From Hahellaceae bacterium (GTDB lineage Bacteria; Pseudomonadota; Gammaproteobacteria; Pseudomonadales; Oleiphilaceae), in the NCBI GenBank assembly GCA_024234505.1, contig JACKOD010000005.1:310001-374000 (forward strand): DNA of 64,000 bases, written 5' to 3'. Made by a program: the position numbers and the translations under genes. Under the pieces are notes generated by a model. That model was not told where the DNA came from. It searched no databases and saw only the letters and a program-made list of their open reading frames with translations. Shown here in pieces: positions 1 through 8,161 of this stretch. How positions within the stretch are numbered: position 1 is the stretch's first letter; the number at the start of each line of letters is the position of its first letter.

Positions 1-696
1 TTGATGACACAACTTGCAGGCTACAGTGACGGCAACCATGCCTTTGTGGAACGCGCAGAAGATCTGGCCCGGATTTTTCAATACGAATTTGGTGATGTGA
101 TGTCGGTCGTTGCCAAAGAAGTGGATATACATATCGAATGTGCCGATGACATTAAGCCTGTACGAATTCTCGGTCGGGACGCCGACATTCAGGGAAATTC
201 CCTGCGTACCACGCTTAATCAATTGTATAGCAAGCAGGAAAAGTACCTGATTCTCGAAGTTGAAGTCCCTCCGCAGAAAGCGGGTGTAGCCAAGGAACTG
301 GTAAAAGTCGACGTGTCTTATCATAACCTTTCTGACAAGAAGCAAGACAAATTGGCCGCCGCAGGAAAAGTCAGCTTTACTAAGTCGGAGCGCGAAATTA
401 AAGCGAATGTGAACACCAAAGCGTATGCGGATGCCGTGGAGCAGGTCGTGAACGAGCGTAGCAAAGAAGCGGTGAAACTTCGTGACAAAGGGGACGTCAT
501 GGGGGCTCAGCAAGTACTTAAAAGCAGTGCCGCCTTTATTGAAGAGAGTGCCTCCATTGCGCCTTCCCCCAAACTCGAAGAACAGCGTCAGGAAGTGCTG
601 AAGGACGCGGACGATCTGGACGAGGCCGACTGGAACAAAACCCGCAAATCACTGAAGGAAAAGCAATACAAGCGGGCAACGCAACAGAACTACTGA
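1..696 (+). CDS. VWA-domain protein, C-terminal part (5' truncated by window edge)
   Basis: Open from the first base, so the true start lies outside the window. The visible 231 residues begin with a GYSDGN segment typical of the end of a von Willebrand factor A domain in YfbK-like (Ca-activated chloride channel homologue) proteins. A beta-rich region follows (about 35-115), then a charged helical tail (about 130-231) ending in lysine- and glutamine-rich sequence. Such proteins are usually periplasmic or membrane-tethered binding proteins of unclear role. A strong hairpin terminator follows, so it is not co-transcribed with the kinase downstream. Family assignment is moderate because the metal-binding MIDAS motif is not in view. 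Confidence 0.65.
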   Translation: MMTQLAGYSDGNHAFVERAEDLARIFQYEFGDVMSVVAKEVDIHIECADDIKPVRILGRDADIQGNSLRTTLNQLYSKQEKYLILEVEVPPQKAGVAKELVKVDVSYHNLSDKKQDKLAAAGKVSFTKSEREIKANVNTKAYADAVEQVVNERSKEAVKLRDKGDVMGAQQVLKSSAAFIEESASIAPSPKLEEQRQEVLKDADDLDEADWNKTRKSLKEKQYKRATQQNY

Positions 697-737
697 GGCG
701 ACATGGAATCTTTCTGAATTAATGTGAAAGACAGCGG

Positions 738-778
738 CGAGATGCACTTGAAGTATTCAAAGAGGCATCTCGTTTTTT
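738..778 (+). terminator. Rho-independent terminator after VWA gene
   Basis: An 8-bp perfect stem (CGAGATGC at 738-745 with GCATCTCG at 765-772) is followed at once by six T. The loop contains a further TGAA/TTCA pairing. It sits 42 bases after the stop codon of the VWA gene. Confidence 0.9.
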
Positions 779-906
779 GTGGTTAGAGGCAACACAACAC
801 AACATACCGAGCCGGGAAAACTGTAGACTCAGGTGTAATCCGGACAAAAGCGCGCACTTACTTATTGGGCGTTAACCAAGCTTTAGTGATTTCCAGGAGC
901 GCTTGT

Positions 907-2574
907 TTGACTCACACATTACCCAAAAAACTGATTGTGCTGATGGTTCTGCTTCCGGTATTGGTTTTAGCCGGACTGGGTTGGCAATTGCAGCAAAAGG
1001 CAAGTGTCGAGGCCTCGGTGCAGGCCAGTGCATGGCGCGAGGCAGAACTCAAACAACTGGATCAATTGATGGGACAATGGCTGGCGCGTCTGGCCCGGTC
1101 ACTGGAGCGCGATCTTCAAACCCTGATCAATCCACTGGCGGCAACTGACTTGCCGGATCTGTCAGAAAGTATTCGCCCTTATTTAAGGTCATCCTCTTAT
1201 GTGAACGGTCTTTATTTGGCTGCCATGGACGGGCAGCGATTATTTCCCCCACAGGCACTGGAAGCACCGGCAGAACGCGCGTTTCTACAACGAACCCAAA
1301 ATTTATGGCGTGATCTTTCTGCCTTCAAGCAAACAACACTGCCTGCCGCCGATGAGCAATACAGTTTGGTGAGTTTTACGCTACGCCGGCCAGACAGTTT
1401 GCCCACGACTTCCGGTTTTCAGCAGGGATGGCGCGCCTGGTATGCACAGACCGGCATGGCGTTGATATATTGGCAGCGATTGAGTGATGGCCGGTTTGTG
1501 GCGCTGGAACTGAATCAGATTCGCTTGTTGTCCGATCTTATTAACCTGTTGCCAGATCAACACAATATGAATTTGGCTAGCGGCGCGTTGATTCGTTTGT
1601 TGGATGAACGTGATAGTGTAATTCATCAATGGGGGGATGCCACTTTGCAAATGACATCGCCGCAAACCTCTCTGCATTTGTCTCATCCCTTCGGAAGCTG
1701 GCGTTTAGAATACTACACGCCTGCACAAGCCTTGATTCCTGGCCAAACGTTCGGGTGGGTGATGTCGTTGTTGGCAGTGGCGCTGGTACTGATTGGCCTG
1801 GGGGCTTATCTGTACCGCGAGCAGCAGCGTGATTGGGTGCTGGCACAACAGCGTGTGAATTTCGTGAATCAGGTGTCCCATGAATTAAAGACACCAATGA
1901 CCAATATTCGTCTGTATGCCGAACTGCTCGAAGCAAAGATGGAGGATGAAGATGAGAAGGCTCGAAGCTACTTGCAGGTTATTACCGATGAAAGTGAACG
2001 ACTTTCCCGCCTGATTGAAAATGTGCTCAGTTTTTCCCGACAGCAAAACGGAAAATTGGCCCTGAAGGCGCAGGCATTGGATTTGGGTGAGCTGATACAA
2101 CGCATTGCGAACCGCTTTAACTCATTGTTAGCGCAACAAGGCTTGTCTCTCAGTCTGGAGCTGGCGCCTGTCCCTGTATTGCAGGGCGATCCTGTGGCAA
2201 TTGACCAGATCGTATCCAACCTGCTCAGTAATGCAGAAAAATATGCGCGCACAGGGACCCGGGTCACCCTGAAATTAGGTCTGGTCACGAACCGGACAAG
2301 CTCACCGGAGTCCGGTAGGTCGGAACCCGTGTTCTGTATTCAGGTGCTTGATGACGGGGAGGGTATTCAGTTGTCTGATCAGTCCGTCATATTTGATCCC
2401 TTTGTCCGTCTCAAAAATGCACTCAATGAAGGGGTGTCGGGGACGGGTATCGGGTTACATATTGCCCGTGAGTTAGCCCGTCAACATGGCGGAGATTTGA
2501 AAATTTTGCCTTCGTCGAGCGGTGCACAGTTTGAGCTGACATTGACCCATCTCGCTACGGGAACAACCACATGA
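907..2574 (+). CDS. Membrane sensor histidine kinase
   Basis: Two-component sensor kinase of about 555 residues. An N-terminal membrane helix (about 8-28) and a second near 281-303 bracket a roughly 250-residue periplasmic sensing region with no family I recognise. The dimerisation domain follows with the phospho-acceptor His at about 325 (SHELKTP). The ATPase domain has an N box (SNLLSNAEKYA), a G1 box (DDGEGI) and a G2 box (GTGIGL, about 512). I chose TTG at 907 because GGAG at 896-899 sits 7 bases upstream; an in-frame TTG at 865 would add 14 residues but has no ribosome site. The stop overlaps the regulator's ATG by 4 bases, so the two form one operon. The signal sensed is unknown. Confidence 0.93.
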   Translation: MTHTLPKKLIVLMVLLPVLVLAGLGWQLQQKASVEASVQASAWREAELKQLDQLMGQWLARLARSLERDLQTLINPLAATDLPDLSESIRPYLRSSSYVNGLYLAAMDGQRLFPPQALEAPAERAFLQRTQNLWRDLSAFKQTTLPAADEQYSLVSFTLRRPDSLPTTSGFQQGWRAWYAQTGMALIYWQRLSDGRFVALELNQIRLLSDLINLLPDQHNMNLASGALIRLLDERDSVIHQWGDATLQMTSPQTSLHLSHPFGSWRLEYYTPAQALIPGQTFGWVMSLLAVALVLIGLGAYLYREQQRDWVLAQQRVNFVNQVSHELKTPMTNIRLYAELLEAKMEDEDEKARSYLQVITDESERLSRLIENVLSFSRQQNGKLALKAQALDLGELIQRIANRFNSLLAQQGLSLSLELAPVPVLQGDPVAIDQIVSNLLSNAEKYARTGTRVTLKLGLVTNRTSSPESGRSEPVFCIQVLDDGEGIQLSDQSVIFDPFVRLKNALNEGVSGTGIGLHIARELARQHGGDLKILPSSSGAQFELTLTHLATGTTT

Positions 2575-3266
2575 ATGTATTGATTGCCGAAGATGATAAA
2601 CACATCAGGGAAGGTTTGCGGGATTTGCTGGAAGCCGAAGGCTACCAGTGCGATTGCGCCGAGCAGGGCGAGCAGGCTTTACGTCTGTTTCGTGAGCAGT
2701 CACCTCAAATTGTGCTGTTGGATATCATGATGCCGGTGATGGATGGCTATCAGGTTTGCCGGGAAATTCGCAAACAGAATGAGCAGGTTCCGGTGTTGTT
2801 TATCACCGCAAAATCGGAAGAAATTGATCAGGTGATCGGACTGGAACTCGGTGCCGATGACTATATCAAGAAGCCTTTCGGTACCCGCGAAGTGATCGCC
2901 CGCATTCGAGCAGTGACTCGTCGATATCTGAAAACACAAGGTGTTCCGTCGCAGCCTGTCGAAAAATTTGTGATGTCCGATATCGAAGTCATTCCTTCTG
3001 AGCTACGCGCGGTAAGATCCGGACAAGTCCTGGAGCTGAGCTTACGTGATGTACGTATTCTCGAATTATTGCATCAGAAACGCGGTAAGGTGGTTGACCG
3101 AGATGACCTGTTTAATCACTGCTGGGGACGCGATTATCTACCGAGCAGTCGAACGCTCGATCAGCATATTTCCAAATTACGAAAAATTATTGAGCTGGAC
3201 CCGAAAGCCCCTTTGATTATACAAACGGTGCATGGCGTAGGATATCGTTTTGATGATCTGGTGTGA
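2571..3266 (+). CDS. OmpR-family response regulator
   Basis: DNA-binding partner of the kinase just upstream (ATGA overlap). The receiver domain (1-118) has the acidic pair EDD near residues 7-9, phospho-acceptor Asp51 (LLDIMMP), a switch Thr (FITAK) and the conserved Lys of KKPF. The C-terminal winged helix (about 130-231) carries the OmpR/PhoB-type recognition helix and the closing hairpin VHGVGYRF. The 231-residue length is normal. It presumably activates or represses transcription when phosphorylated; the target genes are not evident from the sequence. Confidence 0.95.
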   Translation: MNVLIAEDDKHIREGLRDLLEAEGYQCDCAEQGEQALRLFREQSPQIVLLDIMMPVMDGYQVCREIRKQNEQVPVLFITAKSEEIDQVIGLELGADDYIKKPFGTREVIARIRAVTRRYLKTQGVPSQPVEKFVMSDIEVIPSELRAVRSGQVLELSLRDVRILELLHQKRGKVVDRDDLFNHCWGRDYLPSSRTLDQHISKLRKIIELDPKAPLIIQTVHGVGYRFDDLV

Positions 3267-3269
3267 GAG

Positions 3270-3295
3270 CCTGAGACATTTACCTGAGACATTTA
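3270..3295. repeat. 13-bp perfect tandem duplication
   Basis: CCTGAGACATTTA occurs twice back to back (3270-3282 and 3283-3295), starting four bases after the response-regulator stop codon and 70 bases before the lipoprotein gene. It is either a small replication-slippage product or a pair of binding sites. Confidence 0.85.
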
Positions 3296-3364
3296 AAAGT
3301 AGGAGGCTTGGGCGTACTATGGGGTACCAGTGCAACATCAACGGTTTAGCGAGGGATTAAAGAT

Positions 3365-3889
3365 ATGTTAAAAGGGTTAACTTTATCAGTGCTGTGTATG
3401 GTTTTTTTGGCGGCATGCTCAGCCGTCAAGTTTGATTACGACCTACAGACGCCGTTTGCCCAGATGAACAGCTATAAGATTGAGCGACCGGCCAAAGAAA
3501 GCGAGGCGCTGTCTTTGGATGCCTCTCGCATAGAAACGGCCATCATGCGTGAAATGAGTGCCAAAGGCATGGCGTCATTAGAGCAATCACCCGCCTTGGT
3601 TGCCCGCTATATGATTGAAGAGCAATCTCATCTTGAGTCGACCGGCACCAGTTTTGGTATCGGATTCGGGGGGAGTCGTTCCGCTTTTGGTGTGTCCAGT
3701 CCCCCCGATTTGCGAGAAGTGAAAGAACATCGACTGGTGCTGGAATTTATTCGTGCGGATACACAAAAGGTGGTTTGGAAAGCCATCAGTGAGCGCCGGT
3801 TGGCAGAAGGCATGAAGCCGGAAAAGCGCACCGAGCTGATTAACAAGATCATTGCAGAAATGTTCGAAGGATATCCGCCGGGAAACTAA
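3365..3889 (+). CDS. DUF4136 lipoprotein
   Basis: A small envelope lipoprotein of 174 residues. The signal peptide ends in the lipobox LAAC with Cys18 as the lipidation site, and no Asp at +2, so outer-membrane sorting is expected. The body matches the DUF4136 pattern: an early FDYD segment, a central Gly/Ser loop (GIGFGGSRSAFG), then a strand with KVVWKA and a terminal helix ending IAEMFEGYPP. Family function is unknown. It is separated from the two-component operon by 98 bases and may be transcribed on its own. Confidence 0.8.
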   Translation: MLKGLTLSVLCMVFLAACSAVKFDYDLQTPFAQMNSYKIERPAKESEALSLDASRIETAIMREMSAKGMASLEQSPALVARYMIEEQSHLESTGTSFGIGFGGSRSAFGVSSPPDLREVKEHRLVLEFIRADTQKVVWKAISERRLAEGMKPEKRTELINKIIAEMFEGYPPGN

Positions 3890-3979
3890 GCCTCATGGTT
3901 CGGTGACCCATGGTTTACCTTCATCTGATCTGTCTTGCTGTCATCCATGGGCTGCCTGAACATTGCAGCCGGGTCGCCG

Positions 3980-4747
3980 TTAATTTTTGCTCAGCAGCCG
4001 CAGTGCCATTTTTGTGGCGGAATCAGGCAGGCATTTGTTGATCCATTTTGCCAGCCTAAACTCCCAACCCACGGGATGGTGTACTCTATTCTCGGACACC
4101 GCTTGCCAGACCGCTTTAGCGATATCATCGGCTTCGAGTTTTACACCGAGTTTCTTCATCACGGGAGGAACAAATTGCTGACTGGCCACCATGTGCGTGT
4201 TCACGAATGGCGGCATGATATCGGTAACGGTAATACCCTGTGGGGCCCATTCAATATTGAGCGCTTCCGTGAGGCCGCGTACTGCAAATTTCGATGCGGA
4301 GTAGCTGGCAAAATGAGGTGTGCCATACAGTGCAGAAGCTGAACTCATATTGATGACTCTCGCAATCGAAGAGCGTTTTAAAAAAGGAAACGCCATATGA
4401 GTCAAGTTGATTAATCCGTTAATGTTGACGTTAATCAGCTGGCGGTGGGCCGCCAGAGAGATCTCCTCAAATGGTCCGGTACGTAGCAGACCGGCACAAT
4501 TAAAAAGCACATCAATCGTGTCTCCCTGGTGATGGGCAAATTGCGCGACGGCGGAGGCGACTTCCGCTTCATCGCAGATATCCATTGCATAACTGCGGTG
4601 GGGAGGACCGCCCAGCGATTCCGTAATCTGGTCGAGTTTGTGCCTGTCAAGATCAATCAGTCCGACTGTCCAGCCCTGGCGGGAAAAAAGTTTCGCGGTA
4701 GCCAGTCCGATGCCCGAGGCTGCGCCACTAATTAGTATGTTTGGCAT
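3980..4747 (-). CDS. Short-chain dehydrogenase/reductase (SDR)
   Basis: A classical SDR oxidoreductase of 255 residues acting in the cytoplasm with NAD(P)H. The Rossmann glycine motif SGAASGIG lies at residues 7-14, NCAG at 83-86, a catalytic Ser near 136, and the YxxxK pair at Tyr149 and Lys153. Asp32 at the end of strand 2 hints at NAD rather than NADP preference. The C-terminal tail is hydrophobic and basic. The substrate cannot be read from sequence. It lies 132 bases downstream of selO on the same strand, with a long hairpin between them. Confidence 0.9.
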   Translation of the reverse strand: MPNILISGAASGIGLATAKLFSRQGWTVGLIDLDRHKLDQITESLGGPPHRSYAMDICDEAEVASAVAQFAHHQGDTIDVLFNCAGLLRTGPFEEISLAAHRQLINVNINGLINLTHMAFPFLKRSSIARVINMSSASALYGTPHFASYSASKFAVRGLTEALNIEWAPQGITVTDIMPPFVNTHMVASQQFVPPVMKKLGVKLEADDIAKAVWQAVSENRVHHPVGWEFRLAKWINKCLPDSATKMALRLLSKN

Positions 4748-4861
4748 AAACGATCCTGTTTTTCATGAATCGCTTGAGTGTAGTTGATAGCGCCACCTTG
4801 TGGACTGATCGAATCTATCCGGTATTGATCTTTCTGGCCAATGTCGCAGCAAAATACCGGA

Positions 4862-4889
4862 TTCATCCTGAGAGTTGTCTCAGGATGAA
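4862..4889 (-). terminator. 12-bp perfect hairpin at the end of selO
   Basis: TTCATCCTGAGA (4862-4873) pairs fully with TCTCAGGATGAA (4878-4889) around a 4-base GTTG loop. The selO stop codon lies inside the stem. On the minus strand the hairpin is followed by TCCGGTATTTTG, a weak U-tract, so termination or mRNA end protection is likely but not textbook. Confidence 0.55.
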
Positions 4890-6376
4890 CAGCTCAATGC
4901 GATGCCTTTACTGTCGTCGGGGGGCGATGCAGTATAGGCGGCGAAACCTTCGTGTTCATCGAAGGGGGCTTGCAAGAGCGTGAGCAGACGGCCGATTTCA
5001 GAAAAATCGCCTTTTTCCGCTCGTTCAATCGCGCGCTGGGCAAGATAATTACGCAATATAAATTTGGGATTGGATTGCAGCATCATCGACTCGCGTGTCG
5101 GCCGATCAATCGGCTCATTGGCCAGTCGTTGACCGTACTGTTGACTCCAAATGTCGAAAGCTTCCCGATCCACGAAGTGATCTCTAAGATCGCCATGTTC
5201 TTGCGTGGAGTGAAACTCGCAAAGATTGCGGAAGAAGCGGGTGTAATCGACCTTGTTTGCATGCATAAGGTTCAGTAGTGACTGGATCAGCTGATGATCG
5301 TTTTCCTGCTCCGATTGCAAACCCAGTTTGGCACGAAATGCTTTCACTATGGCCATTTGAAATGCCGGTTCGTATTCTTTCAACAGTCGAATGGCGATTT
5401 GTTCCCCGTCGCTATGCGTACCCAGCAGCGGTAGCATGGCCTGGGCAAGGCACTGGCAATTCCACAAACCGATATTGGGCTGATTGTTAAAGGCATAACG
5501 TCCGCCCGTGTCGGTACGGTTACAGATATAATTCGCCTGAAAGTCATCCAGAAAGGCAAAGGGGCCAAAATCAAAGGTGTCGCCCAGAATAGACATGTTG
5601 TCGGTATTCATGACGCCATGGCAAAAGCCAACCGCCTGCCATTTGGCAATCATGGTGGCGGTACGTTGAATCGCGTTGCGCAGCAAACGTTCATACTTGT
5701 CGGGCAAGTCTTGCCATTGGGGGAAATGGGTCAGAATGACGTGGTCGGCCAAATGTCGCAATCCGGCCTCATCTTTGCGGTAATAACAATACTCGAAGTG
5801 CCCGAAACGGATATGGGTGCTGGCAATGCGGAGCAGCATGGCTCCTGTCTCCGGTTTTTCCCGATAGACTTTCTCTCGGCTGGCTACCACACAGAGTGCT
5901 CGTGTGCTGGCAATGCCCAGATGGTGCATCGCTTCGCCACAGAGGTACTCACGAATACTGGAGCGTAAAACGGCCCGCCCGTCACCTTGGCGTGAATAGG
6001 GGGTTAAGCCTGCGCCTTTCAAATGCCAATCCCAGCGCCGCCCTTGGCGGTCTATCTGTTCGCCCAGCAACAAGCCGCGACCGTCGCCGAGGTCGGGGTT
6101 ATAGTAGCCGAACTGATGCCCGGTGTATTTCATAGCAATCGGTTCCGAACCCTCCAGCAATGCATTACCCGACATGGCTTTAAGAAAGTTTGCATTTTGG
6201 TCCAGATCATCCGGTAATCCCAGTTCGGCGGCCAACTTGTGGTTAACACTGGCGAACACCGGCGTGGTCAGCCCTTGGGGGTTCAGTCTGGTATAGAAGT
6301 GTTCAGGCAGCGAAAGAAATTGATTATCAAAATGAATCGCGCGATTGCTGCTGTGTTCGTCGGTCAGTTCCGGCAT
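4880..6376 (-). CDS. selO: SelO protein adenylyltransferase (YdiU family)
   Basis: A pseudokinase-fold enzyme that transfers AMP from ATP to Ser, Thr or Tyr residues of proteins, linked in other bacteria to oxidative stress. The protein is 498 residues, normal for the family. Key blocks are visible: HLKGAGLTPYSRQGDGRAVLRSS (Lys and Arg of the flipped nucleotide site), the MNTDNM catalytic loop (Asp and Asn) and the DFGPFAFLD metal-binding motif. The protein ends in CSS, the bacterial Cys form of the C-terminus that carries selenocysteine in animal SelO. A TATAAT -10 element precedes the gene. Gene identity is confident. Confidence 0.95.
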   Translation of the reverse strand: MPELTDEHSSNRAIHFDNQFLSLPEHFYTRLNPQGLTTPVFASVNHKLAAELGLPDDLDQNANFLKAMSGNALLEGSEPIAMKYTGHQFGYYNPDLGDGRGLLLGEQIDRQGRRWDWHLKGAGLTPYSRQGDGRAVLRSSIREYLCGEAMHHLGIASTRALCVVASREKVYREKPETGAMLLRIASTHIRFGHFEYCYYRKDEAGLRHLADHVILTHFPQWQDLPDKYERLLRNAIQRTATMIAKWQAVGFCHGVMNTDNMSILGDTFDFGPFAFLDDFQANYICNRTDTGGRYAFNNQPNIGLWNCQCLAQAMLPLLGTHSDGEQIAIRLLKEYEPAFQMAIVKAFRAKLGLQSEQENDHQLIQSLLNLMHANKVDYTRFFRNLCEFHSTQEHGDLRDHFVDREAFDIWSQQYGQRLANEPIDRPTRESMMLQSNPKFILRNYLAQRAIERAEKGDFSEIGRLLTLLQAPFDEHEGFAAYTASPPDDSKGIALSCSS

Positions 6377-6412
6377 AGCATGGTCGTCATATAGTTGATT
6401 AATTTAGTGGGG

Positions 6413-6418
6413 ATTATA
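6413..6418 (-). promoter_or_regulatory. Probable -10 element of selO
   Basis: The minus strand reads TATAAT at 6418-6413, 37 bases upstream of the selO ATG. A -35 match is poor: TTGCCC lies 15 bases upstream and TTGACC 21 bases upstream, both off the ideal spacing. Confidence 0.45.
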
Positions 6419-6556
6419 CTAGAGCCCTGCCGTGGGCAAGGTCAATGTCATTAATATTCGTAAGACGGCGTGTGATGCGAACAATCTTCGGTATACTTGA
6501 TTAAATATTAATCGCTTTCAGCAGCCCTTTCAGGGGTATACGTGTGGAGACAGGGT

Positions 6557-6745
6557 ATGGATCTTAAACTGGGTCAGGTAGAAACGGCAAAAACCCAAAA
6601 AGCAGGGTGTGGTATCCGTTACTGCCCGGAGGATTTGTCTGAGGAGGTCGGGTTTGATTTTTCCGCCGCCGGTGATTTGAACGTAGATCAGACAGATTGT
6701 GCAAGCAACGAGGCGCCTAAGACCGCCGATGCGGATAGTGTGTGA
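6557..6745 (+). CDS. Possible small protein, unknown function
   Basis: A 62-residue acidic reading frame with ATG at 6557 and GGAG at 6546-6549, a good 7-base spacing. It contains a CGIRYC pair of cysteines and a third Cys near the end. No signal peptide, membrane helix or known domain is seen. It ends 108 bases before the acyl-CoA dehydrogenase and sits in a 477-base stretch between that gene and selO that otherwise shows only the selO promoter region. It could be chance; the ribosome site is the main support. Confidence 0.35.
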   Translation: MDLKLGQVETAKTQKAGCGIRYCPEDLSEEVGFDFSAAGDLNVDQTDCASNEAPKTADADSV

Positions 6746-6853
6746 ACAGATTTCCTGTCACCTTCCGCCATTGGAATTGAACGTTCCCGACATTTTCAAG
6801 CGTCCTGTGCACTGCCAAACTCAAATAACAATAATGCACGATGAGGAGCACCT

Positions 6854-7993
6854 ATGTTGCCAAGACCTTTATTTGACGCCGATCTGGATGGATTCCGCGA
6901 TTCTGTACGCAAGTTTCTCGAAAAAGAAGCGGTGCCTTACCATGCACAATGGGAAAAAGACGGACAGGTATCGCGCGAGTTATGGCTAAAAGCCGGTGAA
7001 ATGGGTTTTTTGTGTCCGTGTGCCCCTGAGGCTTATGGTGGCGTGGGTGCAGATTTTCGATACAGTGCGGTGGTAATGGAGGAGGTGTCCGCATTAGGTT
7101 TGTCGGGTATTGGCTGGTCGTTGCATTCGGATATCGTGATGCCTTATCTGCTTCACTACGGTTCTGAAGCACTTAAACAGAAATATATCCCCAAGCTGAT
7201 TTCTGGTGAATTGATTGGCGCGATTGCCATGACAGAGCCAGGTGCAGGCTCTGACTTGCAGGGCGTGCGTACCTCGGCCATCAAAAAGGGCGATCATTAT
7301 CTGCTGAACGGATCAAAAACCTTTATCACCAATGGACAGTTGTGTGATTTAGTCATTGTGGTTGCTAAAACCGATCCTTCCGAAGGTGCCAAGGGCACCA
7401 GTCTTTTGTTAGTCGAGACCGCGACCGAAGGTTTTGAAAAAGGGAGAAACCTGGAAAAAGTCGGCATGAAAGCACAAGACACATCCGAGCTGTTTTTTCA
7501 GGATGTGAAAGTACCGGAAGAGAATTTACTGGGGCCTAAAGAAGGGATGGGGTTTATTCAACTCATGCAGGAGTTGCCGCAGGAGCGATTGCTGGTGGGG
7601 CTCACGGCGGTTGCCGCTTGCGAAGCGGCGTTGCAGTGGACCATAGACTACACCAAGGAACGAAAAGCGTTTGGCAAACCCGTGGCGGCGTTTCAGAACA
7701 CCCGGTTCAAACTGGCTGAACTCAAGGCGGATATTACGGCAGCGCGTTGTTTTGCCGACCGTTGTCTGGAGTTGCACTTGAGCAAAAAGCTGGACGTTGC
7801 TACCGCAGCAATGCTCAAACAATGGACAACCGACCTGCAATGTAAGGTAATGGATGAGTGCGTACAGCTGCATGGCGGCTATGGTTACATGTGGGAATAT
7901 CCGATCGCACGGGCATGGGCTGATTCTCGCGTTCAGCGAATCTATGCCGGTACCAATGAAATCATGAAGGAAATTGTCGCGCGTTCGCTGTAA
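6854..7993 (+). CDS. Acyl-CoA dehydrogenase, long-chain/isovaleryl type
   Basis: An FAD flavoenzyme introducing the alpha-beta double bond into acyl-CoAs. The 379 residues show the three standard parts: helical N-domain (1-115), beta domain with the MTEPGAGSD signature, and C-terminal helices with the flavin-binding LHGGYGYM block. The usual catalytic Glu of medium-chain enzymes is Ala here (YAGTNEI), while PQERLL supplies a Glu at the position used by long-chain and isovaleryl-CoA dehydrogenases. The gene stands alone, so the chain length is not fixed by context. Confidence 0.93.
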   Translation: MLPRPLFDADLDGFRDSVRKFLEKEAVPYHAQWEKDGQVSRELWLKAGEMGFLCPCAPEAYGGVGADFRYSAVVMEEVSALGLSGIGWSLHSDIVMPYLLHYGSEALKQKYIPKLISGELIGAIAMTEPGAGSDLQGVRTSAIKKGDHYLLNGSKTFITNGQLCDLVIVVAKTDPSEGAKGTSLLLVETATEGFEKGRNLEKVGMKAQDTSELFFQDVKVPEENLLGPKEGMGFIQLMQELPQERLLVGLTAVAACEAALQWTIDYTKERKAFGKPVAAFQNTRFKLAELKADITAARCFADRCLELHLSKKLDVATAAMLKQWTTDLQCKVMDECVQLHGGYGYMWEYPIARAWADSRVQRIYAGTNEIMKEIVARSL

Positions 7994-8111
7994 GTCCGGG
8001 TTGCTGGTCAGAAGGTTCGTTGATCTTTCCCTGTTCACTTGGCGTCACGGGGAAAGAGGCGACCCGGGTGTTTGTAAGTTTTTTTTGCCAAGCGTTTCAA
8101 TGAATTGATCG

Positions 8112-8140
8112 TTGGCATAAAGTACAGTGCACACTAAATA
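8112..8140 (+). promoter_or_regulatory. Probable sigma-70 promoter of the 608-residue lipoprotein gene
   Basis: TTGGCA (8112-8117) and TAAATA (8135-8140) are separated by 17 bases and lie 22 bases before the ATG at 8162. The -35 has one mismatch to consensus; the -10 is weaker. Confidence 0.4.
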
Positions 8141-8161
8141 ATAATTGACCAGGTCTATAGG

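Noticed and set aside
6699..6989. 96-residue plus frame overlapping the acyl-CoA dehydrogenase start
   Set aside because: Overlaps a conserved N-terminus by about 135 bases and has no ribosome site.
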